Shown here: positions 46,051 through 56,680 of the stretch, piece by piece
Position numbering within the stretch: position 1 is the first letter of the stretch
Layout: the number at the start of each line of letters is the position of its first letter
NCBI GenBank assembly: GCA_013339765.2
Contig: JABSTR010000962.1
Span: 731,001 to 795,000 of the forward strand
Length of the DNA: 64,000 nucleotides
Reading direction: 5' to 3'
Source: Haemaphysalis longicornis
Taxonomy: Eukaryota > Arthropoda > Arachnida > Ixodida > Ixodidae
Notes under the pieces: model-generated
The model's database searches: none
Seen by the model: the letters and a program-made list of their open reading frames with translations, nothing else
What the model was told of the DNA's origin: nothing
Position numbers and translations under genes: made by a program

Positions 46051-47585
46051 GATGATGCTCTATTGGGCACAGTTTGAGACACCCTTAAACTAAAAAAATT
46101 AAACCCGTTCGACTGTGTGAAAGCCGTTTGAAGTGCCGAGCAAAGATTCGCTATAATGGGCTGTAGCACCGTTATCCGCTCACTGCTGCCACCCAATGCA
46201 ATTCAAATTTCCCGCATTCACAGTGCTCGCGCGCCCCCTCCCTGAAGCTGCGCCAGCGAGAGTTATGGTCTTCTTGTGCTTGCTTTTCCGCCTGCACGTG
46301 CCGGCGTCGCACAGCCCCTTCTTTTTGTTTACTATCGTAAAAACGAACCCAACGAGCGTTCCTAACTAAATGAGCGCGGGCGCTGGTCGTTAATTACGTA
46401 TATTTTTCCTCAAATGTACTACTAGTTTTCTTTGCACTAAATAACGGGGAGATATATGACAAGCGCCAGCGGTTCACGAGTTTCGGATGCTTATGACTAT
46501 ATAAACCACTTGGCTGTCGAAGCCTCTGGGACGACGCGACGACAGAACGCCGTGTAGCTCTACTTGGGTCCAGTGACCGAGAACGAGGACAAGGCGAGCC
46601 CCTGAAGTGATCGTCACTTAAAAAACCTGCTCTGCACAGGTAACTTTTGTTTACTGTAAGCGAGGGTCAAGCATGCCAATATGCATGTGCTATATCCCTC
46701 AACGAACAGCAAAGGCAGTCATTTCAACTGCAACTCCTGAATGATGCTCAATACAGCTGTAGACAACTAAAAAGGCAGCTGTCTCCCTCGGGTCATTTTC
46801 AAGTTCCGCACAAGTTTTTCCCTCGTGTGCTCAAAACTTTAGATGAAAGCTTGCCCACCTTAAGCCTAGTGGCTCATTCGTCTGTGAAAAAAAAAAACTG
46901 GCATACACATGCTACAGGACATGTCATGATTGGTTTCTGTCAGTACGTGTATCAAAGAAAAGTTAACTCACTTAAATTCAGTAGCTTGGTATACATGCAA
47001 CACCTGTACATTTTTATGTGTAACGTCCACTGTGAAGATGCAAAATATAAAACTGCTATAAAACTGAATGACATCAAGGAAAAAAGAAGAAATGCGTCTG
47101 GACATCTGCATGACTGGTTGTAGAAAAAATTCACTGCTTTTCCCTGTTCCTTTCAAATTTTTACAAGGCCAAAAATGTCGCCCACGACATTTATGGACAC
47201 AGCAAAGAGTGATATACGAAATTATACTGTGTAAATGTTGAGTTAAAGTTTGCTGCTTAGTTTTAAGCTCACAGACCAAGACGTGTTTCGGGTAAAGTGT
47301 ATATATGCCATTCATGAATTTCTTGTGCTGTTAACATCTTACGTTCCTATGGCATGCTCCCCCACCCATATTCCCTTGTTAAACATCATCAGTGCATATA
47401 CGATTATGGTGTACAAGTCTACTTACGTGACTGCTTATCAATGCTCAACATCAGGGTAATTGACAGAGACAGAGAGTAAAAGGAATATCACAGTTTTAGG
47501 TGTGGCTTATACAGGTGCAAGAAAGAAACTGGCTGGGTGTAAAACACGCCATGAACGTTCATTGGAAGCTCAAAAAGAAACCTAC
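46051..47585. other. RPTP intron, nothing recognised
   Basis: No domain-bearing ORF. The G+C content falls toward the exon at 47586. Confidence 0.4.
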
Positions 47586-47721
47586 TAGTGTCTCGACGAC
47601 GTTCATTCTGTTCTGGCGCATGGCGGCCAGCTGGCCAACGACGTCCACCACACCCTCAACATCGGCTTGTTCCAGGAGGTTGTCGAGCAGGATGTAGGCG
47701 CCAGTTCGACCAATGCCGGCA
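47586..47721 (-). CDS. RPTP D1 catalytic exon (CX5R loop)
   Basis: 136 bp, acceptor ATTTTTCAG, donor CTA|GTAGGT. With the preceding exon it forms HCSAGIGRTGAYILLDNLLE, the intact phosphate-binding loop with catalytic Cys and Arg. It ends NRMNVVETL, joined to EQY. The usual Gln of the Q-loop (QTxxQ) is Glu here. Confidence 0.95.
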
Positions 47722-48099
47722 CTGAAAAATGGGCTTAGTTTTAAGTTTATCCCTTTAGTTAAGGGCACTCCCTGTGCTTTATTCCTTTAAGAATTGCTAC
47801 TCACTTTTTTCACGATTTTCTCGTTCCCGGTTTCTTATTATTTTCAAAGAAAAGATCCCGACTGGTAATTAAAGTGCCAGCTTAAAGTCAGGTTGTTGGT
47901 GTTTAGCACTTATCTTGCGAGCAACGAAATTATTTGATGGCAACGGTCTACTTTACAACAACAGGGTGAGAAAAGGAGCAAAGTTGTCTAGCCAAAATCT
48001 CAAATGGGCACATCTTAGCCTTATAAGCAAAACAACCATACTGCACATGCCCCCATTCACAGTGATGCAAAATATGAATTTTCGTCGCGGGAGCAAATT

Positions 48100-48538
48100 G
48101 TACTATCGAGATAAATTGAAATAGGAACAACGAAGCGCATGGCTATTAGCACATGCCGTGCATCCTGGCTACAGGCCGCGTATGCGCAGTACGAAGAAGT
48201 TACGGGAGTTTGTGACCAACCTTGATATGGAAAGACCATCGATTTCCGTCGTCCGTTGGGCGCTCAGCCCGAAATGAAAAAATAAAGTGATATAGCTGCG
48301 TGTGCTGTTTTCACTTATCGCAGCAACAAAGGCAACGTTGGCGTGAGCGGGTGCCTAACGCGGAGGGAAGACAAACCAAAACACTCACATGCCGAATGAC
48401 AGTGTTTCCATATCAACGTTGGTTACGAACTCTCGTAATGTGTTCGCACTGCGCATGCGCGGCCCGTCGCCAGGAGGCGCGGCATGTACTGAAAGCCACA
48501 CGCTCCGTTGTTCGTATTTAAATTTATCACGATAGTAC
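48100..48538. mobile_element. foldback MITE, 439 bp
   Basis: Arms of about 150 bp are inverted (48100-48255 and 48385-48538). Both contain GTACTATCG.GATAAAT, ATGCGCAGT.CGAA and a GTGACCAACCTTGATATGGAAA-like stretch in opposite orientation. Confidence 0.82.
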
Positions 48539-48648
48539 ATACAAAATAGTGACCTTTTTATCATGTACACTTCACTGGAGTCATGCTCAGCCAGGAGTGA
48601 TGAGTTCAAATCATTCCAAATTTCAAATGAACTGATTGATCGATTGTA

Positions 48649-48818
48649 GGGTTTTACGCGCTGACGCAGCGCAGACGATGAGGAGCGCCGTAGTGGAGGG
48701 CTCCGGATTAATTTTGACTACATGGGGATTTTTAACGTGCGCCGAAATCTCGTACACTCGGGTGTTTTTGCTTTTCGCCTTTATCAGAAAAGCAGCCGCC
48801 GCAGTGAGGAATCGAATA
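48649..48818 (-). mobile_element. tRNA-derived SINE, Ruka-like (second copy)
   Basis: It shares with 8345-8570, in the same order, GGCGAAAAGCAAAAAC, CGGCGCACGTTA, TCAAAATTAA.CC.GAG and CCACTACGGCG.. CTCATCG. It is truncated at the 5' side. Confidence 0.7.
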
Positions 48819-49091
48819 TTTTCCTGACATAAACAACCATTTACTCAATGACCACTAGGCAATTGGCAAGTATAGGAATGTGACGGACCAGAAAATTTGC
48901 TATGGCTATTTTAAATCATAGAAAGGGCAAAGTTTTCCAACCCACAAAACTGCACATTCTGTTCACTAAAATTCACTTGAAGGGAGAGGTCAGTGCAGTG
49001 ACAACTCAACAGCAGTGCTGAGCCCCAGCAATGTGTTTCGGTTACCCGACAAGCAAGATAATGGACCAAAGAAAATCCATTCCTTACTGAC

Positions 49092-49357
49092 CTGCAGTGT
49101 ACCACGACGGGGGCATCATTGAAAGTCCTGTACTGGTTGACCTTTTTGCGGAAGCTGAGCAGCACGTTTGGGTAGAGGGGCACGCCGTGGTCGGGCCATG
49201 ACTGTAGGTGGAAGAGCTTCACCTCTCGCGTCGTGTCGGCCAGTGTGATGTGCAGCTGGCGCACCGTGTAATCGGGGAACTTCTCTTCCGCCATGAGGTG
49301 CACTTGCACCTCTCCATAGTTAGCGCTCTTCGTCGGCCAGTACTTCTCGCACTTGGT
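49092..49357 (-). CDS. RPTP D1 exon (WPD loop)
   Basis: 266 bp, acceptor CATCGCAG, donor TGCAG|GTCAGT, phase 2 out. It encodes TKCEKYWPTKSANYGEVQVH, then REVKLFHLQSWPDHGVP with the general-acid Asp, and ends DAPVVVHC with the catalytic Cys codon just before the splice. It is G+C-rich compared with the introns. Confidence 0.96.
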
Positions 49358-49834
49358 CTGCGATGACGCGTAAAAAATTGGCTGTGGCTTAACTCAGTTA
49401 TGCCTCGGTGTGCGTAGCGAGAGGTACAGTTAATGTTATCGTTTAGTTTGGTTCTCTGTACGGTTATGACGCCCCTCGAGGCGTGCGGCTCGTTCTTCCT
49501 CCGTCTCCTCGGCTTGCTGCCTCCTCTTGGTTTCGTTCCGACAACGAAGCCTGATGATGAATCCCACCGAGCCGCCCCTTCTATATACACGTTTTTTCTT
49601 TTTGTTCTTTTTTATTTTCTGTATTTTTTTTCATTTTGTTATCATTAATATTTATTTATTCATTTATTTGTTTGTTTATTTATTTACTCTTTCACGACCA
49701 TTTTAGCTCTCGCTACAACAGACACTTAACCGTGCTGGCCACCTGAGAGGGTTATCAGTCCAGCACTAAACACTAACAATTGATGACAGGCCCAAGACTT
49801 GAAATTCAAATTTGTTGACAGCTGCATTCTCACA

Positions 49835-50641
49835 TACAGTGGAACCCCATTCATACGTTTTCACTGCACCGGGAAAACAAAACGTAACAACCAGGAAAAC
49901 AGAGCAGGGAGGAAAGCTTCGAAAACGAAAGAAAACAGTGTAGCTTTGACTTGCAACCACATATTTCGCAACTTTGGCTTTCTAACCTTAAAAAAACTTG
50001 AGAATGTAGGATTGCCGCTTTTTGCGATCGCTGGAAAACACCACACGTGGCAATACGAGGTCTCTAGCGATGTCAACTCTCTTCCGTGGTGGCTGCTTGT
50101 CTACTATGTTTAGTACGTCAAGCTTCTCCTGAAGGGAAAGTACCTCCCGTTTTCGCGATGCCATCAAGGCACGACAAAGTTCGCGGTGGCACGTTCATTG
50201 GTGTTCTCAAAGCTGGAAGCACACGACGACGACGAGAGAGCGTGCAATTGTTCCGGTTGTGCTTAATGGCAAACCCACACTTCCGGCATTCCGAAGTGAA
50301 ACTTCTGTTGTAAATTCAGTGATGATGGTGATAACATAGAGTAATATACGGCCATCTCGTGGTGACGGATCGCACCGCGTGCAGCTTCATGCAGTCAGTT
50401 CCGTAGCCAACCCTAGCCAAGGCTCGTCAAACGCCCAAATGGCGGTCCGCGAATGGTGCCCTGGCGGGTTCGGAGTGTCAGATTGCGACGAATGATCCGG
50501 GAACGTACTCATGAGCTACGTCGTAACACTAAGGATTTTAATATATGGGACTCTATGTGAGCTGCGCCGGGACTAGACAAAAACAACACAGCAGCCTGAA
50601 AAACGCAGCACTGAAGAACGTAAGACCGGGAGTTTACTGTA
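49835..50641. mobile_element. MITE with TACAGTGGAACCCC-type ends (pogo/Tc1-like)
   Basis: The left end TACAGTGGAACCCCATTCAT and the inverted right end TACAGTAAACTCCCGGTC are imperfect terminal repeats beginning at TA. A related left end is at 57816. No transposase ORF. Confidence 0.55.
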
Positions 50642-51268
50642 CTTGATTGAGAAAACCTGTGAGAAAAGTTAAAAGGTTTACTTTTCTTCGTTTTGACGCA
50701 GTGGTGCAGGACAAAATGTCAGGATGATATATATGAAATTGATCTCGACTGAAATGTGGTATTTGATATTACAAACACCAAACGCTACTCACAAAGTGCA
50801 GCAACAATTACAAGGCGAACTTTAAAAGGTCAAAATCAATGGATATAACGTATGGTTTCAAAAAACAGAACTACAAACACTTAGCTATTACTAAAGGCAT
50901 TCTGCCATGCTGCCAAGAAGCAAAGTGCGTTTCTTGGAACTGCAGCATTTTTACATTCAGAGTTTCGTAAGTCATGCATAATACATAGTAGTTTAATTTT
51001 AGCATGCCTATGACACACTTTAAAGCAACATGCCAAAATGCAAAACATGCTAAATTCTCCCATATAAAAATACGTAGTTTGAATGAAATTAGAGGCTAAA
51101 CCAATAAAACGAATTACTTCATAACTTGATCGCGGGAAGCAGTACGAACAGATATTGCCACTGTGCTGCACAATTTCGAGCAGCCATCCCGTGTCAAATC
51201 TTGAAAACTCTCCGCTGTAACGCAGCAAATTCTTCACAAATTCCGAAGACAGCAACATTCATGCATAC

Positions 51269-51366
51269 CTTCCCGGTTTCAACAAGGCCAGTCAGCATGA
51301 CAATCTTACAGACATTTTCTTGCCACACCATGCGCCAAAAGTCATCCACTGTGCGAGATTTTGGAC
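51269..51366 (-). CDS. RPTP D1 exon
   Basis: 98 bp, acceptor CTCCCCAG, donor AAG|GTATGC. VDDFWRMVWQENVCKIVMLT and GLVETGK form the FWRM...VML.. segment of the PTP fold. Confidence 0.95.
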
Positions 51367-51584
51367 CTGGGGAGAAAATGTTTCAAGGGCTCATTGCTCA
51401 ATGACTGTCCAGTGTAGCACAACAAGCTTCTTTGTAAGTACAAAGTCGCAATACCACTTAATCACGTTCATAGTTTGCAACAGGCACAGTTTACAAAGAC
51501 GGGTTAGCATGCCCTCATGCTTTCTCTCTTTTAGTCGAATAAAAGGAAACAGAAAAGCTCCGATTCAGGCTCTTTAGAAAATAC

Positions 51585-51621
51585 CTTGCGTGGCAATGTA
51601 GCGTTTTGGTCGGCAGTAGCC
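51585..51621 (-). CDS. RPTP D1 micro-exon (37 bp)
   Basis: GYCRPKRYIATQ, bounded by CCTTTCAG and CAAG|GTATTT. The 37-bp length and phase 1 exit agree with its neighbours. It is too short to show as an ORF and was found from splice-frame logic. Confidence 0.93.
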
Positions 51622-51699
51622 CTGAAAGGCAAGAGCAAGCATTCAATAAAGCAGATAAAAGAATACCATAGTTCCTCTCAGGGTTTTTTTCTCACTCAC

Positions 51700-51776
51700 A
51701 TCAATGTAGTTGGCGTTGATGTAGTCCGAGTATGGGACACCAGTAATTGGCTTGAGTTTCACACGGCTGTGGTCAT
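51700..51776 (-). CDS. RPTP D1 exon (DHSRVKL...YINANYID)
   Basis: 77 bp, acceptor CTACCCAG, donor GAT|GTGAGT. DDHSRVKLKPITGVPYSDYI and NANYID are hallmark PTP sequences. It needs one base from the preceding 88-bp exon. Confidence 0.96.
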
Positions 51777-52220
51777 CTGGGTAGAACAAGATGAGTATAT
51801 ATATGTTACTAAAGCAACATCAAACAAAAGGTGAACTGAATTTTTAGAAGTTCATAGGGCTTTCACAGAAACACTGTGTTTAGCGATTTGCCTATTTTTA
51901 GTCATTGGTAAGTCTGCTGAAGCAGTAGCACATAGCAAATGTAAAAATTAGACCCTCCACGACTCAACTTCATGCCCATGCAGCATACATTTAATCATGC
52001 TCACTGAATGTTAAGTTTATCTAGTCAAGATAGATATATGTGAACGGAAATGCTAAAGGGTTTCTCAGAATTCTAAGTAACTTTCTTAAAGATATTTTGC
52101 TGAGTTCATAAGAAGTTTTGCTGAGTTCATCATCTGATGCGGCGAAATTTGATGCGGCGAAAATTCGCACTCTCTAGGGTTTCTTGTTTTGCTGCTAACT
52201 GGCTTCATTCTGCTTATGCT

Positions 52221-53942
52221 TTAAAGGTGCCATGCATAAAAAAAAAGTGTGGCTTCGAAGATTCATGATGGCATCAGATGACACCACATTTAACGTAAAC
52301 TTCACTCACATAAGCTACATAATTAGGAAACAAAGCAATGGCCCTGCAAATCACTAGCCCGTTTCCCGCACTAGAACACTTGACGTCATAGGCGCAGCCG
52401 TACGATTGGCTGAGGCCGGCAAAGGCAAGCGCAAGTTAGGCAGGGCTTATAAGCTTGCAGAACAACCTATTTTCGCCTAAATGTAATGCCCAGTTCATTT
52501 TATAGCAGTAAGAATGGTGGGGTGAAACAATTGAAGTTGCGAAAGTACACGTAAATATGGGAGTACCAGTGCGTACTGCCCTTGGCATTTGTTATAGCTT
52601 GCACAGCAGTGCGGCGCTTTGGGCTTGTCTCAGACGACACTGGCAGATTGGCGTAAGCGACGTGACCCTATTTGTTGAACATACGCCATGGTTAATGAAA
52701 CGTTTCACAAAACAAGCCAGGCGCACAAAAATAAGTCAGGTGCAACCTACGGACAAAACAAAGTAAAGGTGAATAGCGGTGCAGAGCAGTATGGTGGCGC
52801 CACCTAGGAGAACTTATGGTAAACAAGGCTCCGCAGTCGGCTGCAGACTGAAGGGTGCACTTGAAGTTCGCTTAAAGACCCGTCCATGTGACGTCGTGGC
52901 AGACATCACGAAACATGATTTGGCGGGATAATCAAAATTTTAACTCAAATTGATTATTTTGTCAGTTAATAAAGCATATTTTACAGCCAGAAAAGCGCTG
53001 GGGCACTATAAAACAAATCTGTCAAAAAAAAACCTAATTTGTCTGCATGGCCCCTTCAAGCCTTCTTTAAGGAGCCACGAAGCCAAAATACAAGTTTGTG
53101 TTATTGGAAAGATTTCGTGTTTTATATTGCCCCCAGCGCTTGTCCCAGTGCAAACGATGCTTTATTCACTAAGAAATTAATTACTTTAAGTTAAAATTTG
53201 GATTTTTCCGCTAAATCATGCGTTTTCGTGGCCTGCAATGACATAACAGGAACCGACCAGTCTGCAGCAGATTGGGCCGGACTCGCCGAGAGTCCGACCG
53301 TGATTGGGAAGCCTTGTTTACCGTTGGGTAACCTAGATGGCGCCACCATACCGTGGCAAGCCGTTTCTGCCTTTGGTTTGTTTTTCCCCGTATTTAAACC
53401 TGGCTTGTTTTTGTTCAGCGAGAACATGATCGTTTCGTGAAACATAGTGCTCACTCGACAAATATGGTCAGGTAAGACACCGTTGCTTGCGTGAATCGAC
53501 CAGTTTCGTCTGAGACAACCCCAAAGCCCCGCAGTGCTGTGCAGCTAAACCAAGCATAGTGCGCGCAGTACCAACAGCAGTACGTATCCCTACTTCTATG
53601 TTTACATGTGCTTTCATAACTTTCACTGTTTGTCCCACCATTCTTATTGCTTTAAAAGGAATGTGCCCGAAATTTAAGCACACATAGCTCATTCTGGAAG
53701 CTTATAAGCTCAGCCTAATTTGCGTTTGCTTTTGCTGCCCTCGCCAATCGTAGAGCTGGCTGGTATGACATCATAGGTTCTGTTGCGGGGAATGAGCTAG
53801 TGGTTCGCATTGCCATTATCTTTTTTCCTAATTATATAGCTTATTTGAGGGAAGTTTACGTTAAAAGTGGTGTCAGTATGATTCTAACGAGGCAATCTTT
53901 TGAACGAACCAAACTTGTGTTTCCTCTTCATGGCTCCTTTAA
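52221..53942. mobile_element. two MITE copies head to head (inverted pair), TTAA ends
   Basis: The unit begins TTAAAGGTGCCATGCA (52221) and ends TGCATGGCCCCTTCAA (about 53065), giving about 16-bp inverted ends. A second copy (about 53070-53942) runs in reverse, so the whole 1.7 kb folds back on itself. A partial copy is at 36907-40650. It lies in an RPTP intron between the 77-bp and 88-bp exons. Confidence 0.82.
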
Positions 53943-54560
53943 CAAGCTTAGTTCCTGTGATTTAATTCCCCAAGCAACCTGTTCCCATTTACACACACCG
54001 GTTCTTGGGTCAATCTAACTGCCATCCAGATGTAACTTATTTCACAGTAAATAGAGGGATAGCTCATGTGCATAATGTTGCAAAAGTCATCTGCCCCAAA
54101 AGAACAGCAAAGCAAGTTCGCAACCCCATCACTGAAGCATTGAGACCCCTGCCCCATTACGACCCGTTTCTGTTCAATATTTTCAACGACATTCTGAACT
54201 CACAGGCAAGAAGGTTTCCGTAGCGATTCTTGATTTTGTTCTCAACCCTCTGGGCTTCAACTGTTGAATACTGACGGCCTTTGGGTTGGCTCTGAAATCA
54301 GTTCAGATGACAGAGTTCTTAGTTCCCCACAGCAAACTGTCTACGAAGGAATACCTAGTAATCATAGTAAGCGAACAGTAGTAAACAGAAAACATGGCAT
54401 TTGTACTTTTGAAAATAGAAATTATAGATAAGACAACGAGGAGTGGTGATAAATCGGCTCACTCTAGGTTTCATCATATATCTCGTACAGCACAGTGCAT
54501 ACGTGTCAAAGGAATACTTCTCACGTATGCATATGGTTGTTAGGCTTAATCTCAGCCTTG
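53826..54560. repeat. segmental duplication, copy 1 (contains an RPTP exon)
   Basis: It aligns with 56681-57396 at high similarity (a few per cent substitutions plus small indels) from TCCTAATTATATAGC to CTCAGCCTTGG. It contains the last ~115 bp of the MITE and one 88-bp RPTP exon. Confidence 0.92.
54204..54291 (-). CDS. RPTP phosphotyrosine-loop exon, copy 1 (KNRYG)
   Basis: 88 bp, acceptor CTGATTTCAG, donor GCCT|GTGAGT. It encodes SQPKGRQYSTVEAQRVENKI then KNRYGNLLA; the next exon completes AYDDHSR. KNRY forms the phosphotyrosine-recognition loop. Phase 0 in and phase 1 out fit the neighbours at 59905 and 51776. It is one of two alternative copies. Confidence 0.93.
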
Positions 54561-54569
54561 GCGGGTGTA

Positions 54570-54725
54570 GCCCGAAAGAACCCATTCCCGTTTGACCCCT
54601 TCCCGTTTGAACCCATTCCCGAAACTCCCTTCCCGCTTGATCCGTCCCGTGTGCGCCCGTAACCGAAACGACCTTCCCGTTACAACCCGCTCCCAAAGCG
54701 CCATCTCATTTGAACCCGCATTGTT
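54570..54725. repeat. degenerate short tandem repeat (CCCGTTTGAACCCATT type)
   Basis: Eight or more imperfect units of about 11-22 bp with TTCCCGTTTGA/ACCCATTCCCG. It starts exactly where copy 1 of the duplication ends. Confidence 0.75.
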
Positions 54726-55039
54726 GCAACCCATTTGAATTTTGAAAATATGCGTTACCGTCTTCGAAACTGTTCCCCAAAATTTAATTATTTATTTATA
54801 TTTCAAAACAACCCTAAAGGCCCTCCGGTGGAGGGTATTACATAGGGTATACATCTAAACACAATAGTGAAACGATAAATCAAAATTTCATTAAAACAGA
54901 ACACAAGAACAAAAAGAGCAGAGGAAAAGGACAGTGCATCGCGTAATAAAAGGAGCATTCACAGAGGAAGGGAAAAAAAGTAGTTCTGGGAGCACCGTAT
55001 CAAAATTGATACGTCACAGCACGTGTTCTAGCATGCGGG

Positions 55040-55215
55040 GAAAAAAAGCAATAACGAGGAAAACAAATGTACAAATGTACAAATGGGGAAAAAATAAGCA
55101 ATAACGAGGGAAAAAATGTACAAATGTACAAATGGGGAAAAAATAAGCAATAACGAGGGAAAAAAATGTACAAATGTACAAATGGGGAAAAAATAAGCAA
55201 TAACGAGGAAAAAAA
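55040..55215. repeat. tandem repeat, period about 50 bp, 3.5 copies
   Basis: The unit reads AAGCAATAACGAGG-AAAA-TGTACAAATGTACAAATGGGG-AAAAAAT. It abuts the 3' end of the minus-strand Penelope copy and replaces its endonuclease motif. Confidence 0.9.
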
Positions 55216-56410
55216 ACGTACCGCAAGACAGTGGAAGCACATAAACACAGCCAACATTGTACTTGACATACCACATTACATGTTTCACACTGCATTCATT
55301 CCTCCTTGCGCGATGTTCATTGGACAATCGTTTTTCAACCAAAGAAAAAACCCTGCCAACTTTATTTCGTGCTGTAAACAGAACCTTCACATTGTACCTG
55401 GCACCGACGTTTTTCAACGCATCTGACATCTTGTGCAAATAGGGAATTACTTCCGGCCTCTAATTCCTACCGCACAACACTGCAACCGTACCAACGTCAC
55501 CCTTCCTTCTTTTTAGTTCTCTAATCATTTTTTATACACTGACCTAAAACATTGGTTCCGAAACCGGCATCTCGGAGGCGACGCACTTGACTATCAAAAG
55601 CCTGTTCTGAGCAATGCACACATGACCTATCCAAAGCAGCACCCAACACAGACCTAGCGATTCCTCGTTTTACCAACTTGGAATGCCCCGATGCATAACT
55701 AAGAATTGGCTTTACGGACCTAAGCTGATAACACCAGCACAAACGTTCAGTCTCAAGTTTCAAATTGAAATCCAGGCACTGAAGTCTGTTTTCACAAGGG
55801 GTCTCAAAGGTTAGTTTTAGGCCTAACCCAACCTTCTAAAAGAGGTCTTCAAAACCACTGACCACGGAAGGTGAGACGTATTGGTTACATACTACAAAAA
55901 AAAAATCATCCACGTACGTAAATATGCGAAACACTGAACTGGTAAGGTTACTCTCCAAACGTCTGTCCACCCGAGCTAAGAAAATGTCACTCAATGCGGG
56001 TTCTACACAGGACCCTATGCAAACCCCTGAGCGTTGTACATACGACTGACCCCACCAAGACAAACACAGTATGCTTTCAAATAAAAGGCCAACAGTTCCA
56101 AGAAAGCTTCTACAGAGATGTCAGAACCATTCCTAAAGACTTGTTCGTCATTGTAATCACTTATACACTCATTCGCAGAGGATAAGACCTGATCGTGTGG
56201 GATGGAGTAATACAGATCTTCATCTTCTATACTGAATGTCCCTCGAATACCGGCAGGCTGGATGTTTAGGTAGTTGATGACTGTGACTGAATTTCTTACC
56301 CTAAACGGGTCGTTGACATTTATTTTCCGAGGTGCGTTTGCGGATAGGAAGACACAAGCATTTGCCAGGCCCCCTTTCTGACACGATGGCTTTAAAAGGC
56401 TGGTCAACCT
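55216..56410 (-). mobile_element. Penelope-like element, copy A (RT, truncated endonuclease)
   Basis: On the minus strand: DEDLYYSIPHDQVLS, YVQRSGVCIGSCVEPALSDI, LARVDRRLESNL and FRIFTYVDDFFFVV with YVDD, the RT of Penelope-like elements. Downstream, CVYVLPLSCG begins the GIY-YIG-type endonuclease and is cut off by the tandem repeat at 55040-55215. Frames are broken. Confidence 0.82.
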
Positions 56411-56680
56411 TATCGGTCTTCACGGAGGAGACGTGGAGAAGAACAACGTTGGCACAAGAAGATGAACGTCCCAGGTGTATCGCTGATTGTGGGTGCCGTC
56501 TCCAGATGCGGTCCTTGGGCTAGGGTAAGCGGTGACTTTCATCCTATGGCCAGTTTTCTGAGTAATGAAAAATTGCATGTTACTGTGGCTGATAAGGAAG
56601 GTTTCTTTGTCGTTCTCGTCGACAAAATGTTTTCCGAGAAACCGTTGAAGGCTCTAAACAAAAACTTCAGGCAGGTCCTA
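56411..56680 (+). mobile_element. Penelope-like element, N-terminal fragment
   Basis: The plus-strand ORF (56462-56689) reads LHVTVADKEGFFVVLVDKMF and then SEKPLKALNKNF, resembling the pre-RT region of Penelope-like elements (..ADKGG..VV..). It lies head to head with copy A and is cut by copy 2 of the duplication. Confidence 0.55.

Noticed and set aside
55000..55295. Phe/Tyr/Cys-rich repeated ORFs that look like a membrane protein
   Set aside because: They are translations of the 50-bp tandem repeat in three frames.
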